Source: Blastobasis lacticolella
Lineage: Eukaryota > Arthropoda > Insecta > Lepidoptera > Blastobasidae
Direction of reading: 5' to 3'
Length of the DNA stretch: 64,000 nucleotides
Assembly (NCBI GenBank): GCA_905147135.1
Contig: LR990067.1
Coordinates: 1,116,001-1,180,000 of the forward strand
Under the pieces are notes generated by a model. That model was given only the letters and a program-made list of their open reading frames with translations, was not told the origin of the DNA and did not search any database. Position 1 is the first letter of the stretch. Each line of letters begins with the position of its first letter. Positions 1 through 9,554 of the stretch are shown in pieces. The position numbers were made by a program, and so were the translations under genes.

Positions 1-43
1 AACGGCTATCCTGTACATCGATTTGCGGTTTTTTTTTACGTAG

Positions 44-112
44 CTCGACCACTATGAGGGCAGCCGTGTTGTACTTTCTGGATATATCCGAGCAGTGCGG
101 CCATAGTAACAG
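44..112 (+). CDS. NOG1: NOG1 exon (GTPase core, end of G3 region), boundaries uncertain
   Basis: In the frame of the ATG at 54 the exon reads MRAAVLYFLDISEQCGH, the conserved NOG1 segment just before the G4 motif. The acceptor is either at 43 (after a T tract) or at 58. The second preserves family conservation better, because the residues upstream of R-A-A are poorly conserved here. GT donors near 106, 113 and 122 leave phases 1 or 2, while the next exon at 6425 needs phase 0. About four residues expected between CGHS and ISLF are also missing. A small unseen exon or a sequence error is possible. Confidence 0.7.
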
Positions 113-164
113 GTGCAACAGGTGGGTTTTAGTATTTTAAAACAAAGAAATGCCACATTTGAGC

Positions 165-335
165 TGTCAGCTGTTGAATAAACAAAACACGGTCGAACGA
201 AACGTTGCTTTGTGTCGACGTGGAAAATAAAACACTGTCTAAATGCGGTTTAATCGCCTGTTCAAAAACAAAACGCAGTCAGAACGCCACATTGGGCTAC
301 TAATAAACAAAATATGGTTGTATTGTCAGTTTACA
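165..335 (+). repeat. CAAAACAC minisatellite, array 1
   Basis: Three to four diverged units, each with the core AAACAAAACACGGTC (variants AATAAAACACTGTC, AACAAAACGCAGTC), separated by about 40-60 bases. The same family occurs at 7080-7380, 13724-13910, 15140-15685 and 27960-28165. Confidence 0.7.
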
Positions 336-526
336 CATGCGTGGAAAACACGTCGTTTTTGTAATTATGGAATTACTTAGCTTTAAAGTTCAAATTTTCA
401 TGTAAACACTCATTCTAAACACTCAAACCTATCAACCGAATCTCATATTTCAAAAGCTACCTACACAACCGAACACCCTAACCTAACTTCCAACACAATA
501 CACCTACAAAATTCACCTTGGACTGT

Positions 527-600
527 GATACGACAGTAGCTCAGTTGAAAACTGTGCGGCTCTCGCCCCGCGGTCCCGGGTTCGAATCCGGCCCGATCGA
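527..600 (+). repeat. tRNA-like sequence (probable SINE head or tRNA pseudogene)
   Basis: Contains an A-box-like GTAGCTCAGTTG and a consensus B box GGTTCGAATCC at normal tRNA spacing. The arms do not form a clear cloverleaf with an unambiguous anticodon, so a tRNA-derived SINE head or pseudogene is more likely than a functional tRNA. Confidence 0.5.
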
Positions 601-1045
601 AGCTGACGATTAGTCCTTTGCTTTTCTTCAGTCACAGCGTGGCCAAGAGTATGTATGCCATAAGGTCGCAACTAGCGCATGTGTGCTTGGTGCATTACCC
701 ATGGTAAAGACATTTTTTTTTCTTCTAAATACGGTTTTTTTATGATGTTTTCACCTGTTAGTCACAATGTTTCGGAATCTTTTTTTTGCACTTTAACTTT
801 GTTGTTTTTTTTGCGAAGGTTAAGATTGGTAAAGAAAAGCAACCCTTATATAATAATATAATAATAATAATAAAATCTTTATTGCAGGCATAAAAAACCC
901 ATATACAATTTAAAATAAAATAAAATATTACAATAAAATATTACAATAAAATAAAATAGGTATAAAGAATAAAAATAGGTACACAATAATGAATTAACCT
1001 ACTTAGATATTAAGGGCTCACATAAATTCCTGCACAGCCCAAGAG

Positions 1046-3883
1046 TCACTTCCGGTTCGCAGCCATATGAGTATCCACCCAACGTTTAAAGATGGGTCCA
1101 GTACAGTTCTCACCGACCACTCTAAGTATGGCATTGTCAGAAGAACGGAGCCTCTCCCAAAAGGAAGCCACTCGCGCTCGTAGGATAGCGAAGAAGTCGG
1201 GCACCCTCGCGTCGGCGAACATACCTGATGCACTGCAATATCTTGGCAGTCTCATGAGCGTGCGAAACGCATCATTGTATTGCACTCTCATGGTACTCAG
1301 TGCTTTTTGCGTATGGTTTACCCAAAGTTGGCAGGTGTAGAGACATTGGCAGTAGGTGTTAAAAAGAGTTAATTTAACTTCCTTGCTACACCCACCAAAC
1401 CTACGGGCTAGCATGTTACACCTGACACTGAGCGCCCGTCGCTCTCGCTCTATATCCATATCATCTCTTAGGTGTTCGGTGAGAATATGGCCCAGGTACC
1501 TAAATCTCTGCACAGCCCGAACCACCAACCCGTTCAGTCTAACCTCAGGTACTCTCTCCGGACCAACCCCTGACCTAAACACCATAAACTCTGTTTTGAG
1601 TACGTTGTATTTCAGACCGTGCGCGTCCGCATAACGCTCACAAATCGAAAGCAACTTCCTCAGGCCATTAATTGAGGGACTGAGAAGCACCATATCATCG
1701 GCGTAACTGAGGTTGTTCACACAAACCCCACCCACGTGACATCCGAACCCGGCGCCTCTCAGTTCCACAATCAAGTCGTTAATGTAGAGGTTGAAAAGGT
1801 CCGGAGAGGTAAGACCACCTTGACGTACTCCGCAGTCTAACCTATAACTGTTAGACGCCGCGTCGCCCCATTTTACATAGTTGGTTTGGCCTCCATACCA
1901 GAACTCCAGCAACTTTATCAGTTGATCTGGTACATTTGACCTTCGCAGTTTATGCCAGAGGATTCCATAATCCACTAGGTCAAATGCACTGCTCAGATCA
2001 AGAAAGCAAGCGTATATTGAGGTGTTACGTTTCAAATAATAGCTTACGGTATGTTTTAAGCTCAATATAGCTGAGTCGGTGGAGAGTCCAGGCCGGAATC
2101 CAAACTGCGCATCATCAATCTGCAGATGTTTCAGTAGTTCGGGCTGCAACAGACGCTCCAGCACTTTTCCTATTACGGTACCCAACGAGATCGGGCGATA
2201 GTTGCTGATTTTACTCTGATCGCCGGTCTTATTTTTTGCGATTGGCACCACCTTAGTAAGCAACAGATCATGAGGCAAGTGAGTATATCTCATACATAAA
2301 TTAAACAATGACGTCAATTTATCATTACATATGTCGCCCGCATATAGCAGATGTTCAATACTCAAGCCATCATGGCCTGGAGACTTACCACGCTTCATTT
2401 GCCGAATCGTTGACGCAACCATTTCATTGGTGAAAAATATAAGTGCGGTATTTGGTGAGGGCTGTGCATCAGCACAGACCTTAACACCAAACGCACTGCC
2501 AAGACTTTGTGGTTTCGTTTTAAACTTATCGACGAATAAACCGGCAATAAGCTTGGGATCCTGGGTGCCTTCCACACATGATGGTAACGACTTTCTCGGG
2601 TTATATTTCTTAATCTCTTTCCAAAAGTTAACAAAATTTTTCTCTTTGTGTTTAACTGCTAATATATTTAATTTGATATTATTTTCATTGGTTTGACACC
2701 ACTTAAGTTTGTTTTTGAATTTCTTACGACTTTCACACATATTCGAGTAAAGTTGTCCAGTGAATGGCTTGTTAGCCATAACCCAGCAGTGGAAATAAAA
2801 ACGGTATGTTTGATGTAAATTTTTAATATGGTGATTCCAACCAGCAACCTGCCTTTTACGAACTCGTTGTCCATTTTCATTGGAGCGTAATCCGGAAGTA
2901 AACCTGGCCGCAGAGCTTAATACAGTGATAATATTATTGTACAGCTTATCGATAAAAAGGCGATGTTCAGGGACGTTTGGACAAACTGTCTGATCCTTGC
3001 AAGCAACACAGTGAAATGTGTCCAACACGTTTTCGAATTCATTACAACAATATTTGTAATACTCGTCAATTTGATGGTTGTCTCTAACGCCCCATAGAAC
3101 ATTATCACAGATATTTTTGGGTGAGTTATGCAGAACATGGTTTGTAGGACTTTCCTCTAAACAACATACTATTCTGAGAGGGAAATGATCGGACCACTGA
3201 ACGTTATTCTTAACATTAATTGAACCGACTGTCTCCCACGCTACATGGGTAGTGAGACAGTGATCCAGCCATCTCCTGGAGCCATGAGCCTCGCTGATGA
3301 AAGTAAACGTATCAGAACTGACACCTAACTTTGCGATATCAGCGCACACCCACTGCTGGTCCTCACAAAACTCCAGCATTTCCCTTCCGAACTGAGAGCG
3401 GGGGTCCGCGTTGAAATCGCCCAAAATAAAGGCAGCTTGAGCCTCGCTCTCTTCTATGATGGCGTTAACCAAACCCAAGCACCCAATAAATTCGGTAATG
3501 TTTTGCGGGTCGTCGACAGGCATGTACACATTACACACTACAAACATACTCGAACCAGTCTTTACACTTATTGCTACAATACGATCACTGTCACAACTTA
3601 ACACAGCGACATTTGGAAAGCGTGATTTTCTCCACATTATAGCGACTCCACCATACGGACGACCTCGTAGTATTCCAACAGAAGTGTCGACCGATGACTT
3701 GGCGACACAACCGAAATCCTTGTCGATCTGCTCCATAAAGCTCAAGTCATGCGGCAGCAGCCATGTCTCCTGAAGAGCTAAGATATCGGCTTCGAGGCAG
3801 AGTTCACGAATGTAGGGTACCGATCGCTTAACTGACTTGCAATTGAACGAGACAAAAGTGGAGTTTTTTGACCGTACATCCAT
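1046..3883 (-). CDS. Retrotransposon ORF2: endonuclease-reverse transcriptase
   Basis: 945 residues. The N-terminal APE-like endonuclease shows FNCKSVKRS, ALQETW (catalytic Glu), YGGVAIMW, NVYMPVDD, ILGDFNADP and WSDHFPL (catalytic Asp-His). The central reverse transcriptase shows NYRPISL, DAQFGFRPGLSTD, FLDLSSAFD (motif A), GVRQGGLTSPDLFNLYIND (motif B) and SYADD (motif C catalytic aspartates). A Cys/His-poor C-terminal domain of about 150 residues follows. The protein nicks target DNA and primes reverse transcription on it. The start ATG lies five bases after the ORF1 stop, suggesting stop-restart translation. The length is normal and no catalytic motif is missing. Confidence 0.95.
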   Translation of the reverse strand: MDVRSKNSTFVSFNCKSVKRSVPYIRELCLEADILALQETWLLPHDLSFMEQIDKDFGCVAKSSVDTSVGILRGRPYGGVAIMWRKSRFPNVAVLSCDSDRIVAISVKTGSSMFVVCNVYMPVDDPQNITEFIGCLGLVNAIIEESEAQAAFILGDFNADPRSQFGREMLEFCEDQQWVCADIAKLGVSSDTFTFISEAHGSRRWLDHCLTTHVAWETVGSINVKNNVQWSDHFPLRIVCCLEESPTNHVLHNSPKNICDNVLWGVRDNHQIDEYYKYCCNEFENVLDTFHCVACKDQTVCPNVPEHRLFIDKLYNNIITVLSSAARFTSGLRSNENGQRVRKRQVAGWNHHIKNLHQTYRFYFHCWVMANKPFTGQLYSNMCESRKKFKNKLKWCQTNENNIKLNILAVKHKEKNFVNFWKEIKKYNPRKSLPSCVEGTQDPKLIAGLFVDKFKTKPQSLGSAFGVKVCADAQPSPNTALIFFTNEMVASTIRQMKRGKSPGHDGLSIEHLLYAGDICNDKLTSLFNLCMRYTHLPHDLLLTKVVPIAKNKTGDQSKISNYRPISLGTVIGKVLERLLQPELLKHLQIDDAQFGFRPGLSTDSAILSLKHTVSYYLKRNTSIYACFLDLSSAFDLVDYGILWHKLRRSNVPDQLIKLLEFWYGGQTNYVKWGDAASNSYRLDCGVRQGGLTSPDLFNLYINDLIVELRGAGFGCHVGGVCVNNLSYADDMVLLSPSINGLRKLLSICERYADAHGLKYNVLKTEFMVFRSGVGPERVPEVRLNGLVVRAVQRFRYLGHILTEHLRDDMDIERERRALSVRCNMLARRFGGCSKEVKLTLFNTYCQCLYTCQLWVNHTQKALSTMRVQYNDAFRTLMRLPRYCSASGMFADARVPDFFAILRARVASFWERLRSSDNAILRVVGENCTGPIFKRWVDTHMAANRK

Positions 3884-3888
3884 AATTA

Positions 3889-5037
3889 TTATGTGTTATT
3901 CAGCGATTTAGGTACGTAACGAAAACGTTCATTGAACCTACGATAAACCAGGCCGCTGGGCCAAAATTTACTATCGAGAAATGTTTCTAATTTACTCGCC
4001 AACACCGTAATACAAAACGAGTTGAACGTAGTTTCTCGGTTCTGTTTCAGTAGCTCAACCTTTATGCATTCTTCTCCCATTTCTATAATATGCTCTAGGA
4101 TATTTTCCTCGGTAATATGTTTCTTTGTTCTTGATACATATATTTTCGACAGATTTTCAGCGACCTGAATCCTCCCACAATTTTCCAATGTACCAAACAT
4201 ATTTTTACGCTGTTTTGTTTTCCTACGACGCCGCTGTACCTGTATAAAGCCATCCTTGTCATAGCTGTCCGTTGAGTGCGCTGTCATTATCGAACTATTT
4301 TGTGTTAGCATAATATCACGATAGCTAGGCCGGTGCATTTTATCAGTCGCAGGCGACGAAACCTGTTTGCATTGATGCGCCCTCCCGTCTTCTCTCCGCG
4401 GAGCCGCCGGCGTAGTGGCGCAGGTAGTGGGTCCGCAGGGCACGGGCGAGACCGGGGGCCGGGTCGGAGGCGGAGGCGTCGCGGCTGCGGGCAGCGTAGG
4501 CCTGCTTTGTTTACGTTGTTTGTACCCATTTTGCATGTTGCAATTTTGAGATTTTCTCAAGCAGATGCACCGTAGATCGTTCAATTTTGCACAAATATTT
4601 GTCTCAATATTTATAATCTCTGTTTTAGAGACAGTGTCATTTTTTAAGTTGGTTAATTCGGTCTTCATAATAACCATGTCCTTTAATAATTTTGTCACGT
4701 CCACATGGTCGAAGGTCACGGGGGGCAGCTTGTTGAGGTTTTTTGCTACAAAGTCGGGCTGTTTATCGGGGTCCGTTTCCTTCAGAATCTTCATTACGTC
4801 TTTTACGTTTTTCTTGTTTTTGTCCTCACCTTTTCGGACAATAAGTCTGTAATTTTCATCCGCTAACGCATTGTATAACTTCGATTTACCTGTTTCAATA
4901 TCCGAGTCAGTGAAGTTAGATACACATATTTGTACGATGGAAAGCTCATCCAGCACGTCAATTTTGTTCTGAACAAATGTCAAGAACTCGTCGATTATAA
5001 TGAGTTTATTCGTCACAGGGTTTGCCATTGTAGGCAT
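3889..5037 (-). CDS. Retrotransposon ORF1 protein
   Basis: 382 residues. The N-terminal ~130 residues are helical and charged. A Pro/Ala/Thr-rich low-complexity linker (about 180-230) follows, then a strongly basic patch (RRRRKTKQRK), and a C-terminal domain with IYVSRTKKHITEENILEHI and VYRRFNERFRY that resembles the RRM-like fold of many insect ORF1 proteins. No CCHC knuckles are visible. The expected role is RNA binding and RNP assembly (family knowledge). The first of two nearby ATGs is used; choosing the second would remove only three residues. Confidence 0.85.
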   Translation of the reverse strand: MPTMANPVTNKLIIIDEFLTFVQNKIDVLDELSIVQICVSNFTDSDIETGKSKLYNALADENYRLIVRKGEDKNKKNVKDVMKILKETDPDKQPDFVAKNLNKLPPVTFDHVDVTKLLKDMVIMKTELTNLKNDTVSKTEIINIETNICAKLNDLRCICLRKSQNCNMQNGYKQRKQSRPTLPAAATPPPPTRPPVSPVPCGPTTCATTPAAPRREDGRAHQCKQVSSPATDKMHRPSYRDIMLTQNSSIMTAHSTDSYDKDGFIQVQRRRRKTKQRKNMFGTLENCGRIQVAENLSKIYVSRTKKHITEENILEHIIEMGEECIKVELLKQNRETTFNSFCITVLASKLETFLDSKFWPSGLVYRRFNERFRYVPKSLNNT

Positions 5038-5055
5038 TTACGCACGCGCGCACGT

Positions 5056-5886
5056 AAAGGTGCGTACGAATTAGAGGCAGCCTCAGGTTGAGGCACGCAC
5101 GGCTCGCCCATTTGCGCAAATTCGTACGTGGCTCACGCGCAGCTCGCAGCGCACCGCGAGCGTGTGCGCCGCGAGCCGCCGATTGTCGGTTTTCTGTCCA
5201 TGCTCAAAGGTGCCTCGGCGTGCGTGCCTCGCGATGTTTGGACGTGACTACGAATGCGCGCGTATTGTTTATTGACACTTGACAACTTTAATATTTTTAT
5301 GTCAATTAAACTGTTGGTCTTCCTAATAAATAAATAAATAAAATAATATAAATAAAATAAATAAAATAATATAAAATAAAATAAATAAAATGAAATAAAA
5401 TAAAATAAATAAAATAAAATGAAATGAATAAAATAAATAAAATGAAATAAATAAAATAAAGTAAACAAAATAAAATAAATAAAATAAAATAAATTAAATA
5501 AATAAAATAAATAAAATAAATAAAATAAATAAAATAAATTAAATAAAATAAATAAAATAAATAAAATAAATAAATAAAATAAATAAAATAATATAAATAA
5601 GTAAATAATTTGGAAAACTTATATACTAAACAACATGGTAAGCAGAAAAAAGCGTTATGGCATCGAAAAAACTAAAATTATTTTAACAATCCCGTCAATA
5701 ATGATAAAAGCAACATCAACATTTTATTTGTGCGGCGCATTTGTGGCTCACCGCGAGCACGTTGCCTCAACGCACAAACAAATGCGCAACTGAGCAGCCT
5801 CGCCGCGCGCGGTGAGCATCTCGCTGCGCGCGACGAGCATGCCTCGGGCTGAGCCGCTCTAATTCGTACGCAGCTTAACGTGCGTG
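5056..5886. mobile_element. TIR transposon (non-autonomous), copy 1
   Basis: The ends are inverted: AAGGTGCGTACGAATTAGAG at the left and its complement at 5865-5886, followed inward by GC-rich subterminal inverted repeats. A second copy lies at 47923-48537. No transposase ORF is present. The interior holds a (AAATA)n expansion (5325-5610) that accounts for most of the length difference between copies. It touches the 5' end of the retrotransposon. Confidence 0.8.
5325..5610 (+). repeat. AAATA/AAATAAAT microsatellite
   Basis: About 280 bases of AAATA, AAATAA and GAAATA units inside the TIR element. The homologous tract in the 48 kb copy is only about 90 bases, so the tract is length-variable. 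Confidence 0.9.
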
Positions 5887-5992
5887 CCCTCTCTCGGCGG
5901 CAGATGGGCCCTGACTGATATGATATGGTTGTCTTTTTTAATATCAATGCAACAATAATGTTTTATATTATATGCGTAAATAACGCCAATCG

Positions 5993-6052
5993 AACCAAAT
6001 GAATGATGGATCATTCATTTGGTTCAATTGACCAAATGAATGATCCATCATC
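5993..6052. repeat. Short hairpin AACCAAATGAATGA and third copy
   Basis: AACCAAATGAATGA at 5993 is followed after four bases by its complement, giving a 14 bp stem. A third arm (CAAATGAATGATCCATCAT) follows at 6033. The symmetry makes both strands encode similar short peptides here, which are not genes. Confidence 0.7.
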
Positions 6053-6424
6053 ACAGTGGACTGTGGAACCTTTTCACAGTAAATATCATAATGATTTTCC
6101 TTATCATCTAACGCGATATCACTATAAAATTTTCTGTGAAAAAGTTTCACTGCAGGCCATGATTCGGTCGGTCCGACAGTACCTATATATTTCAGCAACA
6201 TTTCAAAATTTTCTTTTCTTTGAAGTTGTTGTTTTAATTTGACAGTAGATTTTAAAAAGTTTATAAAACGTATACCTACGACTGTACTCGTACCACTACC
6301 ACCATCCTGAAACCCATCAGCCTACCTACTTAGACACGCAATATAATTGACAGATTGCAAGAAAAAAATGAAGTTAAAATAAACGCAATAAACTGATTTA
6401 TTAATAACCTAAACTGAATTCCAG

Positions 6425-6579
6425 ATATCCCTATTCGAGAGCATAAAGCCGTTATTCGCCAACAAGCCTCTGGTGGTGGTTCTGAACAAGATGGACGTCA
6501 TCACGCCCGAAGATTTGGCTCCCGAGAGAAGGGTTCTCATCGAGAGACTGCAAACTGAGTGCCAGAAGGGGAGTGTTAG
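6425..6579 (+). CDS. NOG1: NOG1 exon with G4 motif NKMD
   Basis: Follows the acceptor TTCCAG and reads ISLFESIKPLFANKPL, then VVVLNKMDV. NKMD is the G4 guanine-specificity motif (NKxD) of the GTPase. The exon ends at GTTAG|GTGAGA in phase 2, and its last codon is completed as Ser by the next exon at 8259. Confidence 0.95.
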
Positions 6580-6616
6580 GTGAGAGATCTTTTTTTATTA
6601 TCAGTAGGGTTGCATT

Positions 6617-6830
6617 GCTTCAATGGTCAACATACGCAAGAGGTCCCGGCCGGGCAGAAATTGAAATGATGAATTTTAATTTCTGTTACGGGTCTGTGTT
6701 CTATGTATAATAAGTATGTATTTAAAAAAAAAATTATTTGAGAAGTACATATATCAGTTATCTAGCACCCATAGTACAAGCTTTGCTTAGTTTGGGGCTG
6801 GATGGCGCTGTGTGAATTTACATTCTTAGG
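6617..6830 (+). repeat. tRNA-derived SINE, family 1 (5' damaged)
   Basis: Carries the family signature GGCCGGGCAGAAATTGAAAT, then CTAGCACCCATAGTACAAGC and GATGGCGCTGTGTGAAT. The tRNA head is truncated compared with the 46103 copy. Confidence 0.8.
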
Positions 6831-6837
6831 TCTACAT

Positions 6838-7010
6838 TTTTATTATTATTATTATTGTTTGACCTCAACTCACCTGAAGGGAAGCAACGGTGAGGTCGAA
6901 GATGTAGCATGCGTGTCTAGAAGATACCTATTCACACTTGATTGGAAGTCCCTAAGGTTATACTTATACGGTTGTTACTTAGATGTGGAAAATGTCTTAC
7001 CTTGTACCTG
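6838..7010 (-). mobile_element. Jockey-like non-LTR retroposon 3' fragment
   Basis: On the - strand this is the 3' end of the same element seen at 9555-10185: the complement of AGGTCGAAGATGTAGCATGC and AAGATACCTATTCAC. It is 5'-truncated and non-coding. Confidence 0.65.
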
Positions 7011-7079
7011 TAACGGTACAAATTAAGTTACATTTCGATAACTAAACAAACACAATACACATTTGAAACAACAACATGC

Positions 7080-7385
7080 TTGCATAGACAACAAAACACA
7101 GTCGAATCGTCGGTTTTCGTCTGCGTGGAAAACAAAATACTGTCTATTTAGGCATTTGCCTATTTTTCGTAAAGTAAAGCAGTCAACGACGGCTCTATTT
7201 TCAATCTATTCGGCACCTACCTAGTCTAGTATCTAGGGGTATCTAGTATGTAGATTTTTGCCTGCGTAGAAACAAAACACGGTCTAATACCCACTTTTTG
7301 CCTCCCCAAAAACAAAACACGATCGGATCTGTAATTTCTAGTGTAAACAAACCACGGTCTGACGTCCGATTTTGGCGTGCGTGTT
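7080..7385 (+). repeat. CAAAACAC minisatellite, array 2
   Basis: Five or six diverged units with cores CAACAAAACACAGTCGAA, AAACAAAATACTGTC, AAACAAAACACGGTC, AAACAAAACACGATC and AAACAAACCACGGTC, plus the linker TTTTTGCCT / TTTTGGCGTGCG seen in the other arrays. Confidence 0.75.
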
Positions 7386-7857
7386 TATATTCGGTTGCTT
7401 AAATTTTAAAAGGCGATATTCCACCGTAACATTACAGTTTATATTGGCGACTTTGTCTTCAATTCGATTCGAATTTCAAAATTCATATTCGATTTTCAAA
7501 CGACCAGTCTTGTAATTTTTTTAAAATTTGCGTCCTTACCTAATTGGCGTTGAATTTTTCGCATGTATACGTAAGTTTTTATATATGTCTGGAAAATATT
7601 TCTTTTCATTTGTCGTTGTCAGTTAGCCTCTTTAACAAGATGTAATTTTATGAAAAACTAGTGAGCTTTTTCGTTCGCGTTGCGTAATAAAAATATTCAG
7701 TAATCACGTTTATTCATAATGTTTTAAACTATCGCAGATGTTATCACACATTTTAAGGGTATGATCCGGGTTTCCCACCGCGTACCTTTGGTGACCATGA
7801 TGCATGCAACTGTGTCGAAATATCGGGCTACTCGTCAACAAAGGTACGCGGTAGGAG

Positions 7858-8207
7858 ATAAGAGAGGTAGGGCATAGCGGGGTATCCCGTTCGAATAGGA
7901 GCCGCCCGACTGGGGAAGTACCTCCACCTTACAGAATACCGCAGCTAAACAATACTCTTTCAAATAGTGTTATTGTGTTTCTGCCGGTGAGTAAGGTCTC
8001 CAGTGCTCCATGGGGTGGGGATTTGGGGAACCGTAGCTGTGGCAGTGGTAGGGCATTTGCCTTTTGCTGCCAGAGCTACGTGTTATAGAGGTGGGCAACG
8101 CATTGGCGATACTCTTGGTATTGCTAATGTCTATAGGCAGTGGTGATTACTTTCCATCAAGTGGCTCGCTTGCCTGTTTGCCTACCGTATGACATAAAAA
8201 AAAAAAA
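7858..8207 (+). repeat. SINE/retroposon family A, full copy
   Basis: About 350 bp starting at AGAGAGGTAGGGCATAGCGG, passing GGAGCCGCCCGACTGGGGAA and CTGCCGGTGAGTAAGGTCTC, and ending in a poly(A) tract at 8195-8207. A near-identical copy lies at 29070-29408, an interrupted copy at 22716-23150, and a 3' fragment at 18210-18330. Confidence 0.85.
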
Positions 8208-8258
8208 ATGAAACCCGGAATGTCCTGAAATCTTAACTGAAATTCCCTTCTTTCCCAG

Positions 8259-8400
8259 TACCGGAGTGGCCAGCGAACTATCCGTAGTGCCAGTCCTGCG
8301 GATGTCCACCATCACCGAAGAGGGCGTCCAAGAAGTGAAGATCGAGGCGTGCGAGAGACTGCTCTCGCACCGGGTCACTGAGAAGATGAGGACTAAGAAG
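8259..8400 (+). CDS. NOG1: NOG1 exon, end of GTPase domain
   Basis: Acceptor TTTCCCAG, donor AAG|GTAAGA, 142 nt, ends in phase 0. It encodes the block with STITEEGVQEVKIEACERL and LLSHRV, matching the family STLTEEGV...EACDRLLAHRV region that closes the G domain. Codon use is GC-rich compared with the flanking intron. Confidence 0.95.
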
Positions 8401-8405
8401 GTAAG

Positions 8406-8600
8406 AACCATCATCACAGCCCGTAACAGTCCACTGCAGGACTTAGGGCCTCTCCCACGAAAGGGGAGGTTGTTGCCATAACCGCCACGCTTGGCTGGCG
8501 GGTTGGAGATGGCAGTGTTGTAAATATAATAATGGAAAACGCTGCTGATTTTCCAGCCTATGGACGCTCTAGATTATTTTGCCTCGAAAACATTCGAATC
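8406..8600 (+). repeat. Repeat family B fragment
   Basis: Begins (CATCATCACAGCCCGTAAC) six bases after the NOG1 donor at 8400, continues with CTCCCACGAAAGGGGAGG and TGGAAAACGCTGCTG, and is cut off by the MITE at 8631. About nine copies occur in the window, several ending in an (ATG)n tail, which suggests the 3' end of an RTE-like retroposon. Confidence 0.8.
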
Positions 8601-8630
8601 GAAAGAATATCGACTCGTAAGCGAGTGGTA

Positions 8631-8881
8631 GAGCTCGTCTAGTCTAAAATGACGCGCCCCACTTCTTAGTTAGTTGATTTCGATGTGTGAGTGCAAATAT
8701 TGATAACGACACTTCATCTGTGTGGGAGCCAATGAACGACGCGTGCTCCTACGTTTGAATCTCACCGGCAACTGAATGACCAATTACAACGGCATTTTTA
8801 TATGTATTGCGTCCATATTTTAAACTTGCTTGTGTGCGTAAATGCGATAGTGGGGCGCGACATTTTAGATTAGACGAGCTC
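8631..8881 (+). mobile_element. TA-flanked 250 bp MITE, copy 1
   Basis: The termini are GAGCTCGTCTAGTCTAAAAT and its near-complement, with TA on both sides (8629-8630, 8882-8883). TIR homology extends about 35 bp (through GACGCGCCCCACTA). There is no coding capacity. TA targets are typical of Tc1/mariner-type transposition. Other copies: 22741, 26317, 27636 and 30784. Confidence 0.9.
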
Positions 8882-8883
8882 TA

Positions 8884-8985
8884 CCGGGTTCGAATTCACG
8901 TACTAATGACTCTTTTCTGAGTAATGTACATTAGTTGAATGCTAACTGATGCTCTTACGGTTCCCATGGTGGCAGGGGTCACAGA
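8884..8985 (+). repeat. SINE family 2 fragment
   Basis: Begins with a B-box remnant CGGGTTCGAATTC, followed by TTTCTGAGTAATGTACATTAG and GATGCTCTTACGG, the sequence that follows the tRNA head in the copy at 58770. Confidence 0.65.
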
Positions 8986-9083
8986 GTCCTTGTAATTATG
9001 AAAATTCTAGTTTCCGTCGTTTTCGCCACACAAAACGCGACCTAATTTACTAAGGACTCTTCAATTTTGTTTTGCTCTTTTAT

Positions 9084-9175
9084 GAAAAGTGGACGGCATC
9101 CTGAACCGTATGGACTCTGCAACAATTATTAAATATTTTTTTGTTTTATTAAATGTGGACTGCATTCTGAACCGT
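9084..9175 (+). pseudogene. Echoes of the NOG1 exon-4 acceptor side
   Basis: GTGGACGGCATCCTGAACCG at 9091 and a diverged GTGGACTGCATTCTGAACCG at 9153 repeat the first 20 coding bases of the real exon (9276). Another partial copy (GAACCGTATGGACTC) follows at 9211. They are too short to be exons. The AG before the first copy (AAAAG) could serve as a decoy acceptor. Confidence 0.75.
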
Positions 9176-9275
9176 GTCATCATCAGCCGAAAACGCCCAC
9201 TGCTGGGCATATGAACCGTATGGACTCATTAAACATTTTCTTTGCATTTATTATTTTTTTTCTTTTTCACCAAAG

Positions 9276-9456
9276 GTGGACGGCATCCTGAACCGCCTCC
9301 ACGTCGCGATCCCCACTCCGCGCGACGAAAAGCTGCGTCCGCCGGTCATCCCCCCCGGCGTATTGGCCAAGAAGGAGGCCGAAGCCGCCAAGGCGTCGAG
9401 GAAGAGAAAGCTGGAGAGAGAGATTGAGTTGGAGGAGGGAGATGATTATGTGCTTG
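9276..9456 (+). CDS. NOG1: NOG1 exon, post-GTPase linker
   Basis: Acceptor CAAAG, donor TTG|GTGAGT, 181 nt, phase 0 in and phase 1 out. It reads VDGILNRLHVAIPTPRDEK then RPPVIPPGVLAKKEA and a Lys/Glu-rich helix ending in GDDYVL. This corresponds to the NOG1 NRLHLAIPTRRD...DDYIL block. The first ~20 nt recur just upstream at about 9091 and 9153. Confidence 0.95.
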
Positions 9457-9554
9457 GTGAGTGGGGGTTTTTTTTGCAGCTAGCTTTTACCCGCGTCTGT
9501 CTGTGGACTCGTGGACATGGAATCTGTGGACTATTGTCCAGTTTTTATTTTTTA

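Larger units (their letters stand above)
848..5050 (-). mobile_element. Intact non-LTR retrotransposon (APE-type, two ORFs)
   Basis: About 4.2 kb in a NOG1 intron, antisense to the gene. It holds ORF1 (5037-3889) and ORF2 (3883-1046), neither with a frameshift or stop. The - strand 3' UTR carries AATAAAGA and ends in a (TTA)n tract near 848-880 rather than a long poly(A). Such simple-repeat tails are known in CR1/Rex1/Daphne-like and related clades, so exact clade placement is left open. The 5' end abuts a TIR element at about 5056, leaving almost no 5' UTR. The intact ORFs suggest a recent insertion. Confidence 0.88.

Noticed and set aside
5133..5468. 111-residue ORF rich in Phe, Tyr and Leu on the - strand
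   Set aside because: It is the translation of the AAATA microsatellite and looks like a membrane protein only because of composition.
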